A stretch of 64,000 bases of DNA from Mesostigma viride (lineage: Eukaryota; Streptophyta; Mesostigmatophyceae; Mesostigmatales; Mesostigmataceae): the NCBI GenBank assembly GCA_009746045.1, contig RPFO01000090.1, forward strand, positions 1,228,025-1,292,024, written 5' to 3'. This document shows, in pieces, positions 31,537-60,927 of this stretch. The translations under genes were made by a program, and so were the position numbers. Positions within the stretch are counted from its first letter, which is position 1. Each line of letters starts with the position of its first letter. The notes beneath the pieces were generated by a model. That model was not told where the DNA came from, did not search any database, and worked only from the letters and a program-made list of their open reading frames with translations.

Positions 31537-33551
31537 CTAAATAAGTAAACATGCAGTCCTGGTGCTTTTATCGGACATGTAAACCGTTTGCGGCTTTACA
31601 AGGAACTCCTCCCAGTGCTTGTACTTACCCTCCGGGTTGGAGAGGTGGTGATTTTTCAGAGGAGGCTGCTTAGATTCTGTACGCAAATGCTTGGATTTGT
31701 ACATGCATCTTGCTGTTTGCCGGTTGGTGCATAACGAAGACGTTTGTTGCAAGGTGTTCTGGGTCATCTCCAACCCCCAGCGTTGTATTGTAGACGCTAG
31801 TGAGTATCAAGTAAGAGAACCAATACACTAACTTGAGTAAATGTTAATACGTGGACATATGTATGAAGTGAGACAACTATGCCTGGACTGTCATGACTAT
31901 GCTGGGGACTGTCATGGAGTCAGTTTGATGCCAGTACTAGTTAGGAAGTGGAGCAGGCAGCTGTGTATCATAACCCATTCCTAAGACCTCAAGTTATAAA
32001 GTAGATCACCCCCTTGCGACATGTACGTTGTCACAAATTATTAGTTACTTACTGTCTCTGTCACAACAACAACAAAAACAACAACTGTCTCTGTCACAGT
32101 CCTCTCTTGGGAGTTGGGAAGGCACACGGCACATGTGATTTGCATGCATGGCTTTCAGACAGGTAAGCATGGTCGCAATTATACAGATGTCTCATTGATA
32201 CAGTCATGTATAAGCTAGACGTGATATTTGTATTTGCATGCTCTGTGTGCAGTCTTTCTGGACGCTTGGAAGCATATGGCATGGCCAACGTAATGCACAC
32301 TGACATGACCTAATTGATAGTAGCTCCATTGAGGGGAGTTCGTAATTCCTCGTGTTCAATGGAGGGTACTTAGATCCTCAAAGTCAGGGTACTTACCGGT
32401 CTGTTGAGGATGATTCGATCCTCATACAACTGGCGGGAGAGCGATCAGACGCTAGTGCTTACAACTGGACATACACTCCTGGCCGCTAGGAACAAACACA
32501 ATCATCACGCGAGTTTGTAAACCGTCTAGGTCCCGCTCTAAACTATAGCCAGCCATTTCCACCTCAATCCATGATGCAATTCCCACTTGCACAAAAGAGG
32601 GTTGTTGGCACACATGTACAGCGTCCACTGTCCAGGGTCCTCAGCCTTCGTGGTTGCAAGCATTGGTTGCCTCATGAACAACCACTGGGTGCGTTCACCA
32701 TTTCAGAATCCCGGAGGACGGGTCCTGTGCCCGCCTCATCGCATCCTTGACAAACCAGTCGACCACCTTTCCGGAGTTGAGCTCCGCAAGGGGTACGCCC
32801 TCTTCCTTGGATATGACCTTTAGCAGATTGAGTGATGATATCTGCTCAGAGAACGAGTTGAGGGCAACATGGACAGAAGGAAAAGAATCTTGGGAGTCAG
32901 ATGGTGCGCAAGTGCGTAAAGAAACCTATTCCACAGTTTCTTTGGCAAAAAAGCGAGCACTATCCTTAATCCTGGCCGAAACCTAATTGCTTGACTCGTA
33001 CGAATCCAGCTTCCTTACCGTCAGCCTCGCCAGAAACTTCTCATGCATATCGAGTGGCGCCAGGTCTACGATGCCTGCTTCCGCGGTGGTAAGGAAAGTA
33101 TCAGGGCCACCGCCTCTGACTTCACCGAAGTCGATGCTGCCCAATGGATCCAACATGGGGGATTCATCATCCATCGGCGCAAACGGATCAAACGTTTCAT
33201 CCTTCGCCGCGCGAGCACAGAATCGTGATGAACCTGCATGGGTCATTCGTGAAAATTGTGGATACATGTTTACAATCAATTCCACAGCCAATTCTCGTAA
33301 ACTGCTGCAAGTAGGCACGCGCACTGCAAACCATTAAGACCATTCTGACTGCGCCTAATATGCTTGCACCTATTACCATATCTTTTTGGCTGTCTCAAGT
33401 GAACCCGACCAGCTGCTGGGCCTTTCCTCGCGTTGAAGACATGAGTTGTTCGAAAAACCGTGCAACTTGGTGAAATCTTGATCGGATGTGAAAAATTCGA
33501 TTGCACACTGGCACGAAGAGACATTGTAGGCATCGAGCAAATAGCCTCCAT
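31537..33551 (-). CDS. Unrecognised protein with probable plastid transit peptide
   Basis: I do not recognise this family. Exon 1 (33377-33551) begins MEAICSMPTMSLRASVQS and is rich in Ser, Arg, Lys and Thr with no acidic residues after the first two. Exon 2 (33019-33233) continues in phase to FCARAAKDETFDPFAP, which resembles a transit-peptide cleavage region. Exon 3 (32699-32841) gives LTISSLNLLKVISKEEGVPL and DWFVKDAMRRAQDPSSG. Candidate later exons are 32397-32429 (LYEDRIILNRP) and 31537-31665 (NPEGKYKHWEEFLV, stop). The exon 3 to exon 4 join does not keep frame with a plain GT-AG intron, so an exon is missing or the model is wrong there. The putative C-terminus CLLI resembles a CaaX box but may be chance. 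The stop is 6 bp from that of the convergent M23 gene. Confidence 0.5.
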
Positions 33552-34337
33552 GTTCCTGGCACAGAAATGAAAGGCTACCCGAGGTTAGAAAGCAGCCGTA
33601 AATATCAATAGACGCTGTTTGAAAAATGCGGTTTAAAAATTTGCCAAATCAGGCCTTGCCAACGTCCGCCAGCTGCAGGTATTTACCTTGCCTATGTGGA
33701 AGAAAGCCTACTTCATCGTTACGTTTGGCAGGACGTGTTGTAGGTTATCCGACCATAGCTGAGGTTGCCACGTGGCTGCTGCTGCTCGGTTGCAGCAAGA
33801 AAGATGACTGAGCGCCACGGGTGGCAGCCGATAGCAGAATGCACAAGCAGCCCTGACGCAGCATAATAATTTTTATTAGGTAGTCCAGCCTGACGCTTGT
33901 CAGAACTCACAAGCCACCAGGAGCCAATTCCTAATCGTTTGCTCCAATGGTCCTCTACTGTGATTAGGGAACTGATTTCAGGCCTTTACAACAGGCATGC
34001 TCTGCACTCAGCAGTAGTAGTGGGCGCTCCGCGCGCATAAGAGGACACCACGTGACCCAGGCATGGCGAAATAATATGCGCCCTCGATTACGTACACCAC
34101 GAAGTACCGTAAAAGCGCGAGAATTTCCGACTGCGATCATGGCCGCTTTTTTTTTACAAAGGAAATGAAGGGGTCTACGTGAGGTGTAATTAGTCGTCGC
34201 TCAGTCTTACACACCTCAGTTGACCACGTCCATGTTTCACGGACTTCGCTCGATGCTTCCGATTACAGCCGGTGCCAACATGCTTGGGACTGGCGTATAG
34301 AGCGAGGCTGAATTAAAGTGTACCATCAAAGTATACC
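33552..34337. other. Divergent intergenic region upstream of HDAC
   Basis: This 0.8-kb stretch separates the start of the minus-strand unknown gene from the HDAC start codon. No coding feature is recognised. It presumably holds both promoters, but I see no motif I could defend. Confidence 0.5.
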
Positions 34338-53443
<19,106 letters not shown>

Positions 53444-53515
53444 TCGATATGAGCACTCTTCTTTTCCATTTGAAAGTGGATCAGGACCACGATGACGTGG
53501 ATGTTTCTTGATACG

Positions 53516-54246
53516 CCCTTCATTTCCGCTTGAGGACTCCCTTGAGGATGCTTGCTCTGTGGCGCAGTCATGAGATCTAATCAGGCAGCACATGCCTTGG
53601 GTTGCTCCGCTCCTCTTGGATGCTAATGCTCTCAAAGATCGAGATAAACGACACGTGTGCAGAGGGTAGGGGGGCACAGGGGGTGGGGTGGGGGTTGATG
53701 GTCGTTGTGGGAGGTTGATGTCCTGAGGCTTAACCTTTGGGCGCCTAGCACACGAATGCAGCATGCTTGGCTGCATGGTTTTTCACAATAACTTTGATTT
53801 CGAAGTGGAAGATGGCATTTCTTGCAGTAAGCGCAACTTTATTTTCTTTATTTATAACAATTACCTGACAACGTATTTTCTGGGAATGGTCCGATTGATT
53901 GAAATTGTGAATTCAATATGTAGAATACATGAATGCATATCCGCAAATGGCCGCTCGATCAGCCTGCAGTGTTGCCCTGATATCATATTGGATCGAGGTC
54001 GTGCACCTGGCTAGGTATGCAGCCCGCACAGCTGCCAGGGCGCGCTTCATCCTCACATGGCGAGCCCCTGGCCGCGCACGGTAATTTTAAGCGGTATATG
54101 TGACCAACACTGGACTTGATTCGTGATAGGGTGGGGCTGGACACGAACTACTTACCGCCTCGTCTGCCATTGCAGTAGAGGACAGCTCGATCGGATGAGG
54201 ATAAAAGCTGCTGAATCTGGCGCTGCTGCTGTTCTCAAGCGACAAG
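53516..54246. other. Intergenic DNA after HDAC; short LINE-like traces
   Basis: No gene recognised. 54030-54080 (catcctcacatggcgagccc ...) resembles the LINE segment encoding TWRAPGRAR at 54768, so an old LINE fragment may end here. Confidence 0.4.
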
Positions 54247-54540
54247 ATGCTGCAATCTGCAAACGCAATATCGTGGTGTGGAACTAGTCCCGAATTAAGG
54301 CTCAGTCGCTCTCTCTCGCAAGGGGCCGTTGAGACTGATGCACCACTCCTGGACAGCATCAAGGGCCCTGCATTCTTGGGCAAGCTGGGCTCGAGCACGT
54401 ACTTCGTCCGTGTTGAGCGCGCAGCTCGCGTCGGTGGTCCCACTGGGCCTGTCGTGGTGACCACGGCTGATCTGAACGGGAAGCTGGCTGTCTTGAGGGC
54501 CCACAAGGAGCTGCATTAAATTAAATTAAATTAAATTATA
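54247..54540 (+). mobile_element. Possible LINE ORF1-like fragment with (TTAAA)n tail
   Basis: A short plus-strand frame ends with RVERAARVGGPTGPVVVTTA-type sequence and a stop, directly followed by (TTAAA)n at 54516-54537. The tail resembles the microsatellite tails of the LINEs here. The protein family was not identified with confidence. Confidence 0.35.
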
Positions 54541-55140
54541 ACATGCCTCCGTGGACTCGACGGCGCCGTCACCAAGATGCTGCGATGTTAACATCCCCTT
54601 TGGTTTGCACATTAGTAATGAGGATTTGTACGCTGATTTGCCCTATGTTTCCCACATTATTAGGCACAGGCGCCTGGGCCTAGCCGGGCACCTGGCCCGC
54701 ACAGATCAGGTAGATACCTCAGATAGCCTAGCTGGCACCAAGCCCGCCCAGCCTGGGCGATATGTCCTCACCTGGCGTGCCCCCGGCCGCGCGCGGCAGG
54801 GCCGCCACCCGTGGACTTTTCGTGATAGACTCGGCATGGACATGTGCTACACTAGACGTGACGGGCTCACACCCGGGCAGCCTCCTGGTTTGTCTGTAAT
54901 ATGGAGGCAGATGGTGCGCAAGGATAGATGGCAAGTAGTGATGAAGGAGACCACCCCCAAGCCTGTGGGGGCTCCGTGTGTGACCAAGTATGGCATTCAT
55001 AGCGATTCGGGCCGCGGTGCCCACACCCCTGTAACTAGGACCTAGATAGCTTATACCATCCATTCCATCCCATGTTCCCCTCCCACTGAGGACTTATGCT
55101 CACGTGACGCAGTCACGTGTCTATTAATTAATTAATTAAT
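54541..55140 (+). mobile_element. 5'-truncated LINE fragment
   Basis: The frame 54551-55045 carries LGLAGHLARTDQVDTS and PAQPGRYVLTW, homologous to the C-terminus of the 8.1-11.3 kb LINE protein, then PGLSVIWRQM. The 3' end is acgcagtcacgtgtct followed by (ATTA)n at 55122-55139. It is the same subfamily as 5.74-6.23 kb. Confidence 0.85.
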
Positions 55141-55800
55141 GCCTCCGTGGGGAGATCATGTAGCACATATTCCTTGATGGATGGGTGGGGTGGAAGGAGC
55201 CGCGTAATCGAACTAACCTAACTCTAGGCTATCTAGTCTAGAAAATCCTAACTACACTACTCATCAAAACGCCTCCTCCGCTTGGGGGGAGGTGGCTTGC
55301 CCACAGGGGCTGGCGTGTGAGCCTTGACAATCTTTTGCCACCGCGTCTTGTTCTGCATGGCAGTCCAAAGAAGGGAGAGAGAGTGGATGCGGTGTTCAAA
55401 CTGGGCTGGGTCCACTATAGGTCGTCCAGCAACATCTGGATGTAGTTCGTGACCGATGTTTCCCTACCCTTTTGGGAATGTCCTTGGGGCCAGGCCAGGT
55501 CAGCATATGCCGCCCTGGCTGGCCAAGCCGCTGGGGGCCTGCCAGACCAAGGGCGGTGTCGACCTGGCTGGTGCGAGCAAGGTGTCCTACAAATGCTATC
55601 CTACGCTGCCTAATCTCGTCCGAAATACGAGGCATACCCTGATACAAAGACTCTAATGACGGGCGCTTGGAAAACCCTACGTTCAGGACCTTTCGGAGCA
55701 TCCTGTAAACCGTGCCGTCGAGCTTAGCTGCCAGTGTGGGTGTGATTGTCCACGCCTCGGCGCCATACGTGAGCACCCTGAGTTGAATGCCCTTCACCGC
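55141..55800 (-). mobile_element. 5'-truncated LINE fragment, tail-to-tail with the previous one
   Basis: The minus-strand frame (55797 to about 55400) encodes VLTYGAEAWTITPTLAAKLDG, SLYQGMPRIS and FVGHLARTSQVDT, i.e. the C-terminal part of the RT protein. Its 3' end meets the TTAA-type tract of the preceding fragment, so both share one tail sequence. Confidence 0.85.
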
Positions 55801-56577
55801 TGGCTAGCACGCCGGCGATGGAGACGGGATTTTTGTTGTTTGGGGAACCGATTGTGGGAGGCTGAGCCCGCAGCCGCCACTGATTGCTATTGAACCCTTG
55901 CAGCTGGCCAGGCCGCAAGGAGCTCAGCCGCCGGCGCGGCGCTAACCGATAAGGCATGCTCGAGCCTCTACCCCGAGACTACCGGTAGGCTATACCCGAT
56001 AGTGCATGCTCGAGCCTCTAACCCGAGACTACCGGCACTCAGCGGATCTGTGCTACCGAGGGCGACGGTTCTCTGACCGTCCCGGCGCGCACTGGCTTCC
56101 GTACCTTGCTTAGGCACTGACTAGCATCTAGACATCAATCTTTGATGCCCACCTGACTAGGCGCCCAGGCCGGCGACTACCGGCCAGCGGATAGATGCCA
56201 CTCGGGAGCACAACTCCCATCACTTTCTTTTTAAATAATTATCATAAATTATTTAAAGCGAGGGGCAATAGGGTACTAGCACTGACCCTATATACGTACG
56301 GTCAAGTAGAGAAACACGTAACGGCACACTGGCCGTCCCCAAATCCTAAACCCCAAGGAGGGTGCCCTACGCTGGGATCTGAGCACGCCAAAAACACCCG
56401 GGCTTTGCTCCCGGCCTCCTTTTCTACTTGGGTGCAACTGCACCACATGCATCATTAGTATAGGCACATGCACTGGCCGCCTGTCAGGTCTAGGGAAATG
56501 TATTCATGGATGAAAGAAGCGCCCATTCCCATGCAAAAGACGATGTCAGGTCACACTGTAAAAAAAAACTCATGTCC
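55801..56577. other. Spacer with a ~50-bp direct repeat
   Basis: No gene recognised. The sequence gcatgctcgagcctcta + cccgagactaccgg occurs at 55954 and 56004 (50 bp apart). A low-GC patch sits at 56228-56256. Confidence 0.5.
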
Positions 56578-58063
56578 TCATGAGCTGCCGCAGCAGCTTG
56601 TATACTGAGGCCCCGACAGCATCGCTGGCTTGGTCAAGGCATCGGCAATATTCTCGCTCTCGGGGATCCACCGCCGCTCATCCAACACCGTGGCGGACTC
56701 GGCCAACACAAGGTAATCTAGTTTGGTGGTGGAGGCGAGCGGGTTATTCAGAAACTCCATTATTGACTTGCTATCTGTGCACAGCCGCATGCGGAGCGAC
56801 AGCGCCACGCGGGCCTTATCCGCAAGCCATTGCAAAAGTCTGACGCTGCATGCACATAACACGCATGGTCGACAGAGGAAATGAACGCGCGACACTCCGC
56901 GCGGTTGCTGTCTACCACTACCGGCTGATGGATGCGGCTATACCAGTCGACAAGAGTGGGCTGCCCATGCAGTGGGGCTATCAAGAAAAAAGGTGGCCGC
57001 CTCCCGCGCGCGCAGCTGCGTGATGGTACGCGACTCCAGGTTCGCGTCAGAGTAAATGGTCATTGCCACCGGGCGGGTGATATCAACCCCCCACACGCGC
57101 AGGCCCGGCATGATCGACGCCAAGACTTGCGTCCGAAGATGCTGCGCTCCCATGCCCGCAATTAAGCACGGCGTCGGGCGCAGGCGCGTATAGATGGACA
57201 GGTCGGGTCGCACCGTGCCCGCGAGCCACCCCAGGTCCCCAGCTGGCCGCGCAATTGCGGTCCCGCGGACGCATCCAGCCGCTCAGGCAGCGATTGCGCG
57301 AGCTTGTCCGCGTATTCCTGCTTGCATGGCCGCCATGTCAATGCACCAGCCAACCGGTGTGCGGTGCAAAGTGTAGGTTAGGCCACAGAAAGGGACGGGG
57401 GTGTCGGGGTCCAGCCACAACGTGCGGCTAGTGGGCAAAAGCTTGGCCACAGCGGTTACGAACTGCCGGACCCACGCCCGGGGTCCAATAAGCCGCCAGT
57501 CATCCCCCTGCCATAATTGCATGAACGCGGGCTCGTGTGGGTTGGGTGTGTGGATGTGAAAGAGGTTGCTATCGATGCGAGAAAACACCGCCCCCATGCT
57601 AGCAAAGATGCGTTCAGCCGTCTTGCGAAAGATGATGGGGCTAGACTGCAGGCCCTCCACACCAAGGAGAAGCCGCAAGTACACACACCGCAGCTCCCCC
57701 TGCCATGCACACCAAAGGGACCTTGACCACATACTGTCACCGTGCCAAGCCACACTTCCTCGGCCACTGCATGCCGGGTCGCTATATGGAGAAAGTCCCG
57801 CTGAAAATCTGAGCAGGCCATGGCATAGTCCAAACCCCGATCCAACAGCCCCAAGAACACCGATGTTAACACCCGGCTAGTGGTCTGCGACAGCCCGGGC
57901 GTAAACAATTCCTCCTCCGACAACTGTCGCGTCTGCGTACCACAATCTCCGGCGCCACCATGGCGGCTGGCCATGCTCAGCTTTGGTAAAACCCAAATGA
58001 GCTGAGCTGACGTGCCTGCCTTAACTGCATGCCTGGTGGGGTGGGCGAGGACCTGTCCCATGA
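56578..58063 (-). mobile_element. Copia-like (Ty1) retrotransposon fragment, RT and RNase H, degraded
   Basis: Read on the minus strand from 58061: QTTSRVLTSVFLGLLDRGLD and DFQRDFLHIATRHAVAEEVW resemble the start of a Ty1/copia RT. LQSSPIIFRKTAERIFASMG then SRIDSNLFHI resembles the YGL-x-QSP segment. Later frames show IYSDANLESRT and LCTDSKSIMEFLNNP ... ENIADALTKP, which are copia-type RNase H blocks. The pieces are in several frames, so the copy is broken by frameshifts. Confidence 0.7.
57919..58063 (-). repeat. 145-bp repeat, copy 1
   Basis: Nearly identical to 59228-59371 in the same orientation, with sharp similarity edges on both sides. It sits at the 5' side of the copia-like RT region. 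Confidence 0.9.
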
Positions 58064-59227
58064 TTAAAGAAAGGAGGGCTCTCAGCCGAGGACAAGGAAC
58101 TGTCCCTCGTGCCTGATGACCACCTTATTGCCTCCCCTGCTGTAGAATACTGCTTTCACAACACACACTTTGCACAGTCTGATGATGAAGCCGCACATGC
58201 GGAATTTATTGAGAAAGTTAATACAATTACAACACGTTGATAGTCTCAATATCGATGCACTCCATGCTCACGAGCCCGCAGTTAGGCAGCGCTCCATGAC
58301 ATGCTACCGGCCTTGCTCCCAAGGAAAGGGAGAAACACGAAGGCCACTAACGAGAGACTCGAAGAGACTACACGCTACGTGAGAGTCCTCTTCGACTATG
58401 AACCAAACCATTCGTCATGCCACACGCATGACACACGCCACACTTGTCAGTCCAGCCAGGAATGCCCAAACTATCTTGCTGCCTGAACCATGCAAATAGA
58501 AACTGCATTCCAGTTGCCGTCCTGGCTTTCTACCACACATGCCAACAAAAGCAGGAAGGCATCCCGACAAATCTAAATTGCTACCCTGTTGCCGATCTCA
58601 TCTCCTAGAGGCTCCGGCATTTCTGTCCCTGGGAATGTCCGGCATTGAGTCACGACCACCAAGGTCGAAGCATAATATCCTTCAAACAATCTGCACGCTC
58701 ACACCTTGCGTGTGAGTGGCCCAGCAAACATTGCTTCTAATCTTTCCTTTCTAGAAGAAATCCCTTTGTAGGGCTGCCAGCGATTTCGCATTCATTCCAG
58801 CGATCTGGCTCCGCACCGCAAATTGTCCTTTTCCATTTTCTGTCCAGTCCTCATAACGTTGACCCGCTATTCTACACCACAAAGACACCTGGCCTGTCAA
58901 TAGCCTCGGCGCTGTTGAAGTCCAGCAGTCCAGCTCCAGCTCCAGCTCCAGCTCCAGCTCCAGCTCCAGCTGTCCACTAACTCGCGTATGATCCTCTCGA
59001 CGCTGCGCACTTGTGCTGCCGTCCGCTCAAGTACGTCAGTGCTGCGCGCCCAGCCGTGCCTGGCCCGGCGCGCGCGCACGTGCACTTTCGTCCGCTCTTA
59101 TGCTGCAAGTGCTAGTGTCCCCCCCCGGTCACTAGCCTTTGTCGAAAATGCGCAGAAAACAAATTCCTTGCGCACGTCACCGGTCTTGTGCATAGTGGGC
59201 GCCCGGATGACATAGCTCGCGTCCGTG
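58064..59227. other. Spacer between retroelements, no gene recognised
   Basis: I see no domain-like coding sequence. A hexamer run (AGCTCC)n lies at 58931-58970. Short open frames on either strand show no recognisable motif. Confidence 0.5.
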
Positions 59228-59371
59228 ACAGCTGTCGCGTCTGCGTACCACAATCTCCGGCGCCACCATGGCGGCTGGCCATGCTCAGCTTTGGTAAAAC
59301 CCAAATGAGCTGAGCTGACGTGCCTGCCTTAACTGCATGCCCGGTGGGGTGGGCGAGGACCTGTCCCATGA
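59228..59371 (-). repeat. 145-bp repeat, copy 2
   Basis: Second copy of the 57919-58063 sequence, only a few mismatches. It lies just 3' of the integrase-PHD frame of the Ty3-type element, so it could be part of that element's 3' region or LTR, or a separate small repeat. No TG...CA termini were convincingly placed. Confidence 0.85.
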
Positions 59372-59399
59372 TTCCCCCCTCGCTGGCTCTCATGGCTCC

Positions 59400-60927
59400 T
59401 CACATGGCCAGCGACCGTGCCAACACCACAGCAGCTAAGGAAATGGTGACGCTACTGGTTGCGAAACGGGCAGCGACACAAACTGGGCAAAACCACTGGC
59501 CCGCTGGCACGGTGGTGAGCGCTGGCTGCAAGCAGTGCATGTGCCACCCACAATTACAGTGATCACACAGCAACATGGTATCCCCCTGGTCTACGCGATG
59601 GCAAACCTGACACTGTGCGTCCTTGACCCGCCTGGCCGTGTGCGGGGCGAGGTCAGGCAATAAGTTGGGCAACGAACACGGACTGAGGTTGCTTACGTTA
59701 TCGGTGGTGCGACTGCCGTCGACGCCCTCCAAAATGGCGACCCCAGATGGCTTGATGGCGACGATCCGCAAGATGGTCGGCCCCGCAGTCACGTCAAGAG
59801 TGTCGGTCAGCTGCGTGCGGAGAAATACGAACTGCCCCGGACGAAAATGCAGCTGACGGGCCATGTAAGCGCCCCCCCGGCGCTGAGCGTAGCGCAGGGT
59901 ATCTCGGTGCTGGGCGATGAACAAGTTGTTCATGGCGATGGGCATAACCTTGCGGAAAGTAGCCGCCCGTGCGGTCACCTCAGCCAGAAACTGACTGGCG
60001 TTGTCAAACGCCATAGGGGTGGGGTGTGCACTCTGCGCCTCCGTGGGGAGCAAGGGTGCGCGCCCAAACAACAGGAAATACGGGGAGAAACAGGCGAGCG
60101 ACTCCTGGGGTGACATTCGGTAACCCATGGCTATCCACGCCAGTTCACGATCCCACATAGTGAATGATGCTGACTGCAGGCTCCACTTGCGCAAAGCCTG
60201 CTTGACAGTCTGCACCAATCTCTCAGCCAAACCATTGGCCTGAGGATGCTCCGAGAAGTGCGACGGTGATCAATGAGACATGCATCCAACAATTCCTGAA
60301 ATTCCCCCGAAACTCCCCGCCCTGGTCGGTGACCACCTCCGCGGGGGCGCCAAACCTGGCGATGATGTCGGCGAAGTGCTTGGCGGTGGTGGCGGCCTGC
60401 TTGTCAGCAATGGGGATGAGCTCGACCCACTTGCTAAAACTTTCGACACACACCATGACATACTTGTGGCCATCTGCACTTTCATCAAAGGGCCCACACA
60501 GGTCTACGTGCCAGCGGTAGAAGAGCCCTCTGATGGGTAGGCTCATCAATTCTTTCGCATCGTGGTCCACATTGAACCGGGCCTTCACCCGGGCACACTG
60601 CGCGCAGCGAGCGACGACCTGCGCGACTGTGGCACGCATGCCGTTCCACCAATAAGAGGCGCGCACTAGCGCCAAAGTGCGGTTACCACCCAGGTGGCCA
60701 TACCGCTCATGGGCTTGCTGGACGATGGCGACCCGCTTGTGAGGCGGCGGCACCACCACTTTGCGCTTGCCGATCATTTTGTGGAGGACCCCGGCATCCC
60801 ACGAGTAGGTGACCGCCCTATGTTGCACCCTATTCAACTCAGCGTCACGCTGGGCTGAGGACCAATCAACCGGGGTGGGGTGAGAGCTATCCCTTGGACC
60901 TGCTCCAACACACGCCCATCGAGCCAC
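59400..60927 (-). pseudogene. Retrotransposon integrase with C-terminal PHD finger, frameshifted
   Basis: The first frame (60927-60223) has the integrase zinc-binding His pair (HERYGHLGG) and CAQCARVKARF, then the catalytic core: WHVDLCGPFDESADG and VVTDQGGEF. The third catalytic residue is in a second frame (60230-59400), at AERLVQTVKQALRKW. The reading frame is lost between about 60300 and 60240, so this copy is probably inactive. The second frame continues through LTDTLDVTAGPTILRIVAIK-like sequence to a C4HC3 PHD finger: CQVCHRVDQG, LLCDHCNCGWHMHCL and WFCPVC, near its C-terminus. PHD fingers read histone tails, so this would be a targeting module, a role chromodomains play in chromoviruses. 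The 94-nt overlap with the upstream frame implies either programmed frameshifting or decay. Confidence 0.85.
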
